Below are positions 35,701 through 44,314 of a stretch of DNA of 64,000 nucleotides, piece after piece. Positions within the stretch are counted from its first letter, which is position 1, and every line of letters begins with the position of its first letter. Both the position numbers and the translations under genes were made by a program. The stretch is from Tribonema minus (lineage: Eukaryota > Sar > Xanthophyceae > Tribonematales > Tribonemataceae): positions 434,001-498,000 of the forward strand of contig JAFCMP010000434.1 of NCBI GenBank assembly GCA_017506865.1, given 5' to 3'. The notes below the pieces were generated by a model. The model was not told where the DNA came from. It saw only the letters and a list, made by a program, of their open reading frames with translations, and did no database searches.

Positions 35701-38700
35701 CGTCACGCTGACAGTGTTGAAGTGCCGTTAAGCTAGACGGTCAAAGGCCAATGACGCACGGGGTCTTGGAGCCAAATGCCAACTGTGCGGAGGGCAGCAG
35801 CACTGACGAATCCACAAGTAGCACATGGAAAGTTGCACTTCAAAAGACACGTGCACAAAGCACTGGTGAATCATTCTTTTTGCTACTCATGTTGAAGCGA
35901 AGGGAAGCTCTGGTGCTAGGGCAAGACCAGACGCACACAATTGTGACACTCCACTTATTGTAATCACCACGACGCTCGATGAAGCGATGATGCATGCAGT
36001 CAGAAGTTAAAGTATGTAGATGTGTGGTAACGTGCTCTGACGTTGCACCAATGATGCCTGCTGTCGGTACGCGCACTGCAGGTGTCGAAAAGAAGTGCGT
36101 CCGTGCGCCCCCGGTCGACAGCACTGGCGGAACTGGCGGAACAGGCGGAACCGGGGGGACTGGCGGAACCGGTGGCACTGGCGGAAACGGAGGTGGCACC
36201 GGCAGCGGTGGCGGTAAGTGGTGTGGTGTGTGTGACACAGAAAAATAGCATTCCCATGAAGGCGCTTGTGACGTGCAAACGGGACTGTTGGTGTAGTTGC
36301 ACATAAATACATGTGGCGCATTGTGATCGCTGCTACAGCTTCACCTGCATCAGTTCCATTCTGCCGAGTCATAGTCAGACTCAGCCTCAGCCTCCATGTG
36401 TCGCCTCACTGGGTTCGATGTCAGAGTCGGGATGGTGGTGAGACTGGCGCAATTCTAGCTGTACCAGGAGGCATGGTACACACTGCACTACGTCGGCAAC
36501 CCTTTCCAAGCAGGCGCACAGATGACTCACACGCAACTTCAAATTGACGCCGCCCCTCGCATCAGACCCCTCCCTCCTGTCCGCTCCGCGCACGCGCAAA
36601 GTTACCGCGGCACTTCACCTCGCGCCATGAATTCATCCACTCTTAACTTTGAAATCCATTCAACGCTTGTCGCTTCCGTGAATGGGCAGGCGGAGGAGTT
36701 GCGCCTGCGCCGTCAATTCATCCCCTTTCAACTGTAGCGCTGTGAACTCGATCACTTTCAACAGTAAAATTCATTCAACGCTTGTCGCTTCTGTGAATGG
36801 GCAGGCGGAGGAGTCGCGCCTGCGCCGCCGAGCGCCACTACGCCGCGGCGCATCGCCAACGGCAGGTGCACGCTCAGGGCCCCCTGCACCACGGACGAGC
36901 AGTGCCCTAGGGGTATGTATACATGCACATTTTTGCCAAGAAAATGTGCATGTAGGACTGTCTGACGGTCTTGACTATGCGCAAATGGCTTGATGTATGT
37001 GCATATGACGTAAGCGATCTTGAAGATGTGCTTCCGCTGATGCGCCATGGACAAGATGTGCTTCACACGTAGGCGCGCTTCTATACAGAGCTTCATGTTC
37101 AATTGTGCCAGTGCCACTACTGCGCCGAGGCAGCTCAAAGACTCTTATCTTTGCCCTCTGTCACCGTGTTTGAAGCAATGCACCTAGTCTGCGAAGTACG
37201 CTCCTCATTTACACAAAATGCGCCCAGACTGCAACCTAATCCGTGCAAGCACATGGCGCTCGGCCCCTCACAGGAGAGTCCCGAGCTACTAGCTACTGTG
37301 TGGCGTGCACACTGCAACCGTGGCGGCCAGCAGCACGCCTGCTTCCGACATTGTTGCTGTTACCTTTCACAGGCTGTCAGACCTCCAAACTGCGTTTCCG
37401 GTGCCGAACCCTGGCATGCACTGCCACGGTGACCGATACATCAAACCCTTCATGTATGTTAATATCATTTGATGCCTACGTTATGGTCATCTCACTCGCA
37501 GGCACGTACTGCACGCTGCCCGGCGGCACCTGCGCCGACAACGAGCTGCGGAGGTGGGAGCAGGACGCTGCCAAGGGTGAGTGACTCTGACTCAGATGCT
37601 GACCTGTGTGGTGAATGCAAGCCCTAGATGTCTGGTGTGTCGAGCACCAGCCCCGGGTCCGTAGATCGTAAGGCCGCGCTCTGCACAGTAGCAGTCGATT
37701 GGGCATAATGCCTGTTTGCTGCTGCACACGCGCGTATCGCGGTGAGCAGCGTTATATAAATATCTCAGCAACGAGCGCGTCAGCGCAGCGTTATATAAAT
37801 ATCTCAGCAACGAGCGCGTCAGCGCGCAGTGCGCGGTCGTGCGCAGGCACTGTGCAAGGCGCACGCACGCACAGTCTGCGCGCATCATGATGCTGCTCAA
37901 CTTCACATCGTCCACAACTTCACATTTGTCGGAAGTATACAAGCTTCGCCTGTGTGGTCAAACTTCAAAGTTCAATAGACAAGTTCCCATGCCGGGAGCT
38001 CATCTCGCCTAGCGCTGCCTGCTTGCGCTACATACCCCTGATGAGCACCGTCTGCTGCGATGTACCTACCGTATCACACCATCACTACATACTCCCTCAT
38101 TATGCTGAGCGCTGCTTGCAACTGGCCCTGCACTTGCAGATGTTGGGCACGTATACAATATTATACCTACTGTGTTGCACCAGTGACACATACCCCTCTT
38201 CATGCTGAGCGCTGCTTACAACTGCTCTCTGCGCTTGCAGATGTTGGGCACCTGGGCAATGGCCACGACCTGTGGTACCTGGCACGCTTTGGCCCCATCG
38301 AGTCTGACTACATGTTCCACTGTGAGTCATCATAAGACTTGGCCTGAGTCTGGTTGGGGTATAAGGTTTAAGTCATGGTAGGGAATGGATACAGTCAAGA
38401 GTGAGGGTATGGCTGGCAGTAGTTTGCTCCGCGCAACTAAATGGTGAACCTTGAAGTCATGGCGGGCCTTGATGTTGTGGCATGCACGCGCTGCATATCT
38501 TGCTTTGGTTGTAGCAAGTGTCCATGTATGCTTCATTCAAGAGTGCTCGGGCGAATGGCCGTGATCAGTGAGTGCTATTTCGCATGCTGAAGTTTTCCTG
38601 AGCCCATCCATCTGTTGCGGTACATGTCAGTACACGGAAGTTCGTCAATGTCTTCTCTGTGCTACAATTGCACTCTCCAGTGCCTTGCCAATTTTCAGGG

Positions 38701-41700
38701 CACTCTGCAGCAGTTGTGCGTTGGTCTTCTGGCTCCAAATCCTGACTCCTGCTCCGCATCTCCTGCGCCCAGCGCCGGTCCCACCAAAGACCGCGCCCTC
38801 TTGTTGAATGCGTGGGCGTGAAGGAAGCAAAAAAAAAGTGCACGTAAAAGCTACTTGAAAGTACTTTGTCAAGTATGAAACGTGGTTGACGTAGTGTCTG
38901 ACTTCACTGCTGCTGCTGGTGCCAGCGATGTGATGTTTCCTGCATGGCGATACACTCGAGTCCCTGCATTCTCTGACTGCTGGTCGCTGCCACCCGCTCC
39001 GCCCTGACCGCGCAGGCCACAACACGGTGCACGAGGACAACGCCATGATGGTCGCATTCGGTGAGTTTCATGTGGAGCACTGTCACGGTGCCCGTTTTCG
39101 TGTCCAAGTTCTCGGCGATTTGGCACAAATTTGAGCCAAAAACCAGGAACCAGCAGGGGGCACAGATGCGGGGGGAGGCGATGGTTTGGGTGTGCAGGCC
39201 ACACGCAGCACAGTCTCAGCCTGGGGCAGACATGCAGCAATCAGCAACCCACATGGCCCAGGGTGGCACGTGGGGCTTGCAGCCCAGGCATACATCGCTT
39301 TGCTTGTGCAGCTTCCATACCTTCTCAGGCTGCATAAACGCCGCCCACACGTTCTCGGGCTGAATGAGCGCGACACTTGCTAGTAGGGTTAGGGTTAGCA
39401 TTAGCTCTGCGTGTGTGGGCTCCCTTTGTGCAATGGCTGCGTGTGTGTGTGTCTGACACTGGCTCTGCGCATTGAATGAGCACAAGAGGTATGTAGAGAG
39501 TCCTCAAAGAGCTGCACAACACCCCAGAAAATCAACTACCGACAGCAGCTCACGCTCCCAGCATGATGGCCCCGCCCACTACACAGCCCATAGAACTGTG
39601 CGCCGGTGTACTTCGCACACTCCTCAAACTACAGAGCCCACAAAGTGTACGCCGGTGTGTGTCGCACACACTCAGCGGCTGGTGGTCTGCGACAAGGGCA
39701 CTGGACCTGAATGCTACCATACTTCAAGTACATGATTTCGCCCAACTGCTGTTGCCCCTTTTCTGCCTCTGCACACCAGCGAGAGCGCACGCCACTTTAT
39801 GTAATGCTCCCAAGCTGTGAGATGACCACGTTGCTGTCGATTCTGACAAACATTGTGCTGCTCCCGTCAGTCCCTGCCAGCAGTCCTAACACTGCTGCCA
39901 ACATTTCGCCCTGAAAACCACAGTTTGAATGTTTACTTGGCTTACCAACAGAAAATTGTTTTGAACTTGGAAATGCATTTTTGCCCCCCGACTCTGGCTG
40001 CGTTCTACACTCACGCTACCCCCAATCCTGACCCCAACCCCGATGCTACACTGCTCCACCATGAGTGAATTTTGCATTTCTTCAAGTACTCGAAATCTGG
40101 CCGTAACGGCACCCCCCTGACTCTACCCCCCAGGCACGGCACGCATCAAGCCCGGCGTCGCCAACCCCTGGAAGGGCGGCGTGGGGGCTGAGCCGGGGGA
40201 CAATCTGTGGGTACATCAGCTCAACACGCAGTACACTCCTGTGGACACCTGGCTGCCCGGGCCGTACCCCTTCCAGACGGCGCCGCAGTTCGTGAGCGGC
40301 GACGCGCTGGTAAGTTTGTTGAAGTTTTTCTACTTCAAGTGCATCACCACACTCACACGTTGCGCAGTGGTGACGGTGGTCGCTTTTCTCGGGTTTGCTA
40401 GATGTTTACAAGGCATATCACATGCATTCCCCTGACGTGTAGGTGCCGTTGCCCTGCCCTTTCCAGGCGGTGCCATTGGCTCAGGGCCGTGCTCTGGTGT
40501 GTCAGTCAGCACACGCGCGCGGTTCAGGTGCTGCAGGTGTTGCATCAGGCACAGCACGCGAAGTGCGTATAGCCTGAAGCATACACTCATATGCGAGCAA
40601 TATATATATTTTATGACTCATTCTCTCTGATTTGCACCGGCTGTTCGCTGCAAGTGAGCGGGCGAGGGCGAGCCCTTGTGTTTCTGCAACGGCACGACTG
40701 CGTGCCACGCCTCAGCGCGTGGTGCTCATCATGCGCGCGTGCATCATACGTAGCGGAAACAGCACAACGCTCAACGCCAGCTCCCTATGCTATATGCCCG
40801 ACAGGCAGCAGTGCTCCCCTAGCTGAGCAATTCTCACCTCCTCACCTTCTCTTTAGCGCACAGAGCGGAGCGTCACACCCGGGCGTCGATCAATGGTCGA
40901 CGGGGCATCAGTGCTCAACAGCTGACACAGTGCTTATTGTCCCCCTGCCTGCCGCCGCGCGCAGTCCCCGCTGGCCATCACTGATGCCGTGGGGTTTGTG
41001 AATGCCAACCAGAGGAACGTGGAATCCGACCTGTTCTTCCCGGCAGGTGAAGTGTCCTGCCTGCCAGAACGCCTCTGATAGCGGCACCGTGAGATGTGCT
41101 ACACGGTGTTCTCAAAACAGCGCTCCTGTGCTTGGTGGGCCGGCTCTTGCCCAGACCTCATTGCAGGCCCGGGCTCAGTATTAGATCATCAAATTTTAAT
41201 GTAGCCACATCCTTAGCACGTACTGCAATGAGCCCCGCAAAGACGAGTGGTGCTTGTGATCGCACCGGCGATCTGTAAGGACAGCAATGCGTGAACCACC
41301 GTTCTAAAGCATGCTCTTGTGCACCTCCTTTACCTCGCTGAGCATCTGCCTGCATGCTCACTTTTACCCTATCCCCAACACCAAGTGCACCGACAAGTAG
41401 CTCGCCATTCGACATTGTCATTACATGTGTTACCACATCTCACTGTCTTAAAAGCACTGCTGCATCCCGCGCGTTTGCTGCCAGCCACAGCATTGATGCA
41501 TCGCTCTGAAGCGCCCCCCCCCCCCCCCTGTATGCCCCCTTCTGTGCCCACCTCGTGCGCACTCCGCAGCTGGCCCCGACTTCACGACGGCGTACGTTTG
41601 CCCGCGCTTCTACAACGCCGTGTACGATGCGTACTACGCGTGCGACCCGCCCGCCAGAGGTCAGTGCTCAGTCCGAACCCTAGCCCTAGGGCTACAGCGC

Positions 41701-44314
41701 CGTGTATGATGTGCTCAGCCCTAACCCTAGCTCTAGGGCTACATCGCCGTGTCACGACGCGCACTACGCGTGCGACCCGCCCGCCAGAGGTCAGTGCTCA
41801 GCCCTAGCCCTAACCCTAGTTGCAGCTGCCTCAGTGTCGGCCAGAAGTCAGTGCTCAGCATCAAACCCTAATCCTAGTAGCAGTTGTTGATTTGACAGAT
41901 GCACCCGCTTCTGCAGTGCGCCGCACGTAATACTATGAATTGACTTCGTGCCAGACTTCAGTTTGAAGCCCCTACCCTGGCTCTTATCTCGATCCATCCT
42001 ATGACCAGGAGTCTGCATAGCTGTATGCCTATGTGCTGAGCGTGCAATCCTGCTGTCAGAGACGAGTGCCCAATTATCACCGAAGCTCAGAGGTATTTGC
42101 TCAAGTAGGACCAGGCTGACTGTCGTTTTCAAAGAGCAACCATTTGCGACTTGCGCTGCTTTCTGCTCTTGGTCTGACTATACCATTGCTTGTAAAACAA
42201 TCAACAGCACGCAACTCTGCTGTTCTTGCTATTGTCTCTGGGCTACGCGCATGCCCCTGCTAGCATAGCGCAGAGCTCCGATGAACCCAGCCTCATTGCC
42301 CTCTGTAAACACATTCCACTGAGCACGCCTGATGCTGCAATTGCACTCTTGACTGTCGTGCCAGCAGCGTGAATTCATGAATGCACTTCAAAGCAGCATG
42401 AACCACGGCACGCGGTCAAACCCTTTTCTTTTCTTAAACTGGCATCGCTCTGCATCCTCCGCTGCCTTCTGCTCGTTTGCCTGCACACTGCAGCCCGACA
42501 AGTGGCGCTGCGCAACGGCGCTGACACGCGTAACGTGGTCAACGGCAACACTGCGTTCCCCAACTTTAACGTTCCGGTAAGTGCTTAATTCTCTGCAGAG
42601 TTGCACTGGACGAGAGTACCGTCTGTTGCCGGCGCACACCTTTCCATAACCCTCAGAAGTGTATGTATACATATGCATCGTGGCCAAGTCAGGGTGCCGA
42701 GCTCTCTCGCAGCAGCAAGGACTTGTTGAATAATTCCTCAATTCTCTCCGACGCTCTTGGCTTGCTTTGGCCAGTTCACCTTTTGTAACCCACCTGCTGT
42801 GCCGATACAGTTCGTCACCTGCCTGTCTGCTGTACCCTCTGTGCACAGCACAGCTGCACGTGTTGCACTTCATTACAAACCTTGTGTGTCACATGTGTGT
42901 CAAGGGCGTGTGCACCGGGCGAAGTGAGGGCGCCACCAAGTGGTCGTGCAGTTCCTCAATGCTTTACCCTACAACGCACATGGGTTTTCCCCGCAGGCTT
43001 TCTGTTGTACCAACCGGTGCTGTCCTGAAACAGTGTGTCACCTGCCTCTCTGCCATGCCTGCTTGCAGCGCACGTTCTTCTACAACCCCATCAGGAACAA
43101 CGCGTGGTCAGTGGACTACACGCTGCCCAACTCGGCCAACCCTGCTGCCGCCAACCCGCCGCTGGCCGCCACCGGTACCGCCGCCGCACCCGCAAGTGAG
43201 TTCGAACAGGGTGTTCTGCTTTGAAGTAGCTAATAGGAGTGATGTGAATGCAAGGCGGATAGATAGGCTTGGTTGCCAAATCCCGTCACGGTGGTTGTTG
43301 CGTGACACGTGCCGTGCGAGAGTACACACGGTCCAACTAGTCCTGCCCTGCTGCCGCCTGCCCGCCACTGATGGCCACAGGCACAGCCGCGGCCCCCCGT
43401 AAGTGAGCGCAAACACAGTAACTACTTGAAAGCATGTAGTAAGCGCATACAGGGGGTTCCACTACAGTCGTAACTAGAAGGGAAGTGAGTGCAACGAGGA
43501 TTTGAATAGCTGCAATTCTGTGCTCCCGTCATGTAGCTGGAATGAGAAATCGCAGCTGGTTGATGCGTTCTATGCGCAAAACATACTGTAGTTGACGCAC
43601 GCACATCATTCTACATACCCAGTGCCGGACTTGTCCAGACCAAACACAGTCAAGCCGCCGCTGGCCGGCCTTGACCCTAACCCTGACGCTGACCCTAACC
43701 CTAACACAGGGTTGAGCACTGGTAAAAACACTCACTTCAGTCACAAGGTAGGCATGTCTACACAAGTTGCCCAGCTGCTGGTACAACTGAGTGCTTGATG
43801 ACATCAGCCTGAGCATAGGCGCTTTCAATCGGCAGGACAGTGCAATGCAGATGATTCACCTGCGCTTGGAGATGTTCTTGTGAAGACTCTGTTGCATTCT
43901 TCATCGTCAGCACCAAATCGATCACAAAGTACAGTTCCGCGCGCAGCGTCTTCTTGTGCAGTTCAAGTCGCCATTTGTTCAGGTAGGGCACATGGCTGCA
44001 GCACCAGCACCACCCGCACCACTGCAACCACATACTGGCAACTAAACACTCCAACATGCACCAGCTGAATGCACACCTCCCCCCCCCCCTTGCCCCCCCT
44101 GTCGCGCTTCTGCTGCCGTGCAGCGACGTTCATCAAGCGCGCTGCGACGTGGCTGGAGGATGCCTGCGTGCAGTTCCAGTGCCTCAACCGCCCCCGCATC
44201 CCCCCCGCTCCGGCAGTGCTTTCACCCGGCGCCGCTGCCGCTGCGGTGGCGCGACGCGCGCTGCCGGTGGTCGCACCCGTCAACAGCGCTCAGCAAGCTG
44301 CTGCAGAAATGTAG
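21807..44314 (+). CDS. MCO-B: multicopper oxidase, near-complete gene, about 26 exons
   Basis: This is the most complete of the three paralogs. Exons: 21807-22005 (tentative), 23010-23139, 24463-24605, 25577-25746, 27371-27447, 28240-28325, 29180-29204, 29759-29865, 30416-30582, 30887-30971, 31503-31722, 32403-32498, 33070-33189, 33722-33832, 35141-35381, 36082-36213, 36805-36912, 37502-37576, 38241-38321, 39016-39060, 40134-40309, 40965-41046, 41570-41659, 42494-42576, 43069-43195 and 44124-44314 (TAG). From exon 23010 on this is about 988 residues, far longer than the roughly 500 usual for CotA-like enzymes. Counting from that exon, HLHG lies near residue 140, WYHDH near 164, HPVHVH near 484 and HCHNTVHED near 728, so all trinuclear and type-1 copper ligands are present. 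The excess comes from a cysteine-rich insert between the last two motifs and a 249-residue C-terminal extension. The start codon and signal-peptide exon were not identified; they should lie upstream of 23010. Confidence 0.92.
22166..22280 (+). repeat. Tandem duplication, about 65 bp (MCO-B 5' intron)
   Basis: TGTCATTGCACCTTGCGAG through CTCATCGCCGAATTTTATCG CTGAAGT occurs twice in a row with small changes. Confidence 0.85.
23010..23139 (+). CDS. MCO-B exon near the N-terminus of the oxidase
   Basis: It encodes CGAVKGFPASLARPALWETP, MFTDRAG and NNAAMDLPVIK and ends at GTATGT in phase 0, fitting exon 24463. The proline-rich character suits the N-terminal arm of CotA-like oxidases. The last 66 nt and the donor recur at 23248-23313 with a different upstream context and its own AG; which copy is used cannot be decided here. 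Confidence 0.65.
23244..23313 (+). repeat. Second copy of exon 23010-23139 end with donor (MCO-B)
   Basis: GACCGGGCAGGCAACCCTGC through ATGGATCTGCCGGTGATCAAG plus GTATGT is nearly identical to 23074-23145. An AG at 23228-23229 and an open frame (ATAVPLAGRDRAGNPAINNA) would make it a usable alternative exon. Confidence 0.88.
24463..24605 (+). CDS. MCO-B exon, first cupredoxin domain
   Basis: The exon encodes SFAHEGRHLDVYEPIDVIGN and LSDLFAGRNTNPAAPG, between AG (24461) and GTAAG. It ends in phase 2 and fuses with exon 25577. It lies in the first cupredoxin domain just before the HLHG exon; no paralog for it is in the window. Confidence 0.8.
25272..25490 (+). repeat. 45-bp tandem repeat, about five units (MCO-B intron)
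   Basis: Units start with CTCATTGTGCGACCGACAT and contain GCGACTGACG; the third unit is shorter. The array follows a run of about 25 C (25210-25234). Confidence 0.88.
25498..25540 (+). repeat. Copy of HLHG exon start (MCO-B)
   Basis: CCCCGACGCCGTCGTACCGC and AGCGCCACCAGCG echo the start of exon 25577 (GACGCCGACGCTGTCGTACA, AGTGCCACCAATG). Confidence 0.75.
25577..25746 (+). CDS. MCO-B exon with HLHG copper ligands
   Basis: It encodes GRQTIMRFCNHLPPEFIGAA followed by VHLHGSASSGAYG. The R-x-x-N-x-L-P...HLHG arrangement is the standard first copper motif of CotA and bilirubin oxidases; the two histidines bind type-2 and type-3 copper. Decayed copies of the exon's start lie upstream (about 25498-25540) and of its end downstream (three, 25803-26165). 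Confidence 0.9.
25803..26200 (+). repeat. Three decayed copies of the HLHG exon end (MCO-B)
   Basis: Copies at about 25803-25904, 25976-26046 and 26124-26200 are spaced about 140-160 bp. The middle one still reads LPPTFAVAALHLHGSSSRGA followed by CG and GGTGAG, against LPPEFIGAAVHLHGSASSGA in the real exon. Confidence 0.85.
26701..26766 (+). repeat. (GCT)22 microsatellite in MCO-B intron
   Basis: Twenty-two uninterrupted GCT units are followed by interrupted GCC/GCT units to about 26800. It lies between exons 25577-25746 and 27371-27447, so it is not translated in the gene model. Confidence 0.95.
27371..27447 (+). CDS. MCO-B exon with WYHDH copper ligands
   Basis: The 77-nt exon encodes CKDYHFPNNRASHLWYHDHT then IDYTT, with the second copper motif WYHDH. 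Its 5' splice site is GTAAG and the acceptor follows a C-rich tract. The MCO-C counterpart is 63662-63586, with the same length and phase. Confidence 0.93.
30313..30355 (+). repeat. Copy of exon 30416 start with its own acceptor (MCO-B)
   Basis: After a poly-C tract and AG, CGACATGATGCTGGTCAACG and GCAGGCCGTGGCCGTTCCTC AAG match the first 43 nt of the real exon with three changes. The spacing of 103 bp puts the copy out of phase with the real exon. Confidence 0.93.
33722..33832 (+). CDS. MCO-B exon with HPVHVH copper ligands
   Basis: The 111-nt exon encodes GGGGWRHPVHVHLVDFLIL and AGKGRKSDQWQDWDALTN. It is the third copper motif. The preceding exon 33070-33189 ends ELWKIK, so the junction reads like the E-x-W-x-I...HPxHxH run of known oxidases. 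Confidence 0.93.
34155..34180 (+). repeat. CCCTAA tract in MCO-B intron
   Basis: Four CCCTAA units lie about 450 bp before the longer opposite-orientation array. Confidence 0.93.
34619..34734 (+). repeat. Interstitial TTAGGG array in MCO-B intron
   Basis: About 18 TTAGGG-type units with variants (TTTAGGG, CTAGGG, GTAGGG, TTTTGGG) lie between exons 33722-33832 and 35141-35381. Confidence 0.95.
35141..37576 (+). CDS. MCO-B insert: cysteine module and Gly/Thr linker (four exons)
   Basis: Exons 35141-35381, 36082-36213, 36805-36912 and 37502-37576 encode 185 residues inserted into the third cupredoxin domain. In order: SPGLFASYDPFACFDNADC with an Ala/Gly-rich tail; a GGT-repeat linker; GRCTLRAPCTTDEQCPRG; and GTYCTLPGGTC followed by a charged helix. 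All junctions from 35381 on are phase 1. The known family has only a short loop here. Confidence 0.88.
36630..36830 (+). repeat. 115-bp duplication spanning acceptor and start of exon 36805 (MCO-B)
   Basis: CATTCAACGCTTGTCGCTTC, GTGAATGGGCAGGCGGAGGA and CGCCTGCGCCG occur at offset 115. The second copy carries the acceptor and coding start; the first keeps an identical AG. Confidence 0.9.
37746..37824 (+). repeat. Perfect 39-bp tandem duplication containing TATATAAATA
   Basis: The unit GCAGCGTTATATAAATATCT plus CAGCAACGAGCGCGTCA is repeated exactly in the intron after exon 37502-37576. Confidence 0.93.
38095..38240 (+). repeat. Copy of intron end and exon 38241 start (MCO-B)
   Basis: GCTGAGCGCTGCTTGCAACT...CTTGCAGATGTTGGGCAC at 38104-38150 is repeated at 38199-38252, where it leads into the real exon. 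Confidence 0.88.
39016..39060 (+). CDS. MCO-B exon with HCH...HED.MM copper ligands
   Basis: The 45-nt exon is nearly identical in sequence to the MCO-A exon (10809-10853). It completes HCHNTVHEDNAMM, with the Cys codon split across the intron. The preceding exon 38241-38321 encodes GHLGNGHDLWYLARFGPIES then DYMFH. Confidence 0.93.
39577..39675 (+). repeat. Tandem duplication, about 48 bp (MCO-B intron)
   Basis: CTACACAGCCCATAGAACTG through GCCGGTGTACTTCGCACAC is repeated once with changes. Confidence 0.75.
40134..44314 (+). CDS. MCO-B C-terminal extension (six exons) of unknown fold
   Basis: Exons 40134-40309, 40965-41046, 41570-41659, 42494-42576, 43069-43195 and 44124-44314 add 249 residues after the last copper motif. 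Conserved blocks are IKPGVANPW, GDNLWVHQL, SPLAITDAVGFVNANQRN, CPRFYNAVYDAYYACDP, NVVNGNTAFPNF, TFFYNPIRNNAW and TFIKRAATWLEDACVQFQC. All three paralogs keep it with near-identical exon lengths, so it is probably functional. I do not recognise the domain. Confidence 0.88.
41696..41880 (+). repeat. Copies of exon 41570-41659 end with donor and CCCTAA-like tracts (MCO-B)
   Basis: GCCGTGTATGATGTGCTCAG and GCGACCCGCCCGCCAGAGGT recur, each followed by CAGTGCTCAGCCCTAACCCT-type sequence. A third, shorter trace follows near 41835. Confidence 0.88.
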
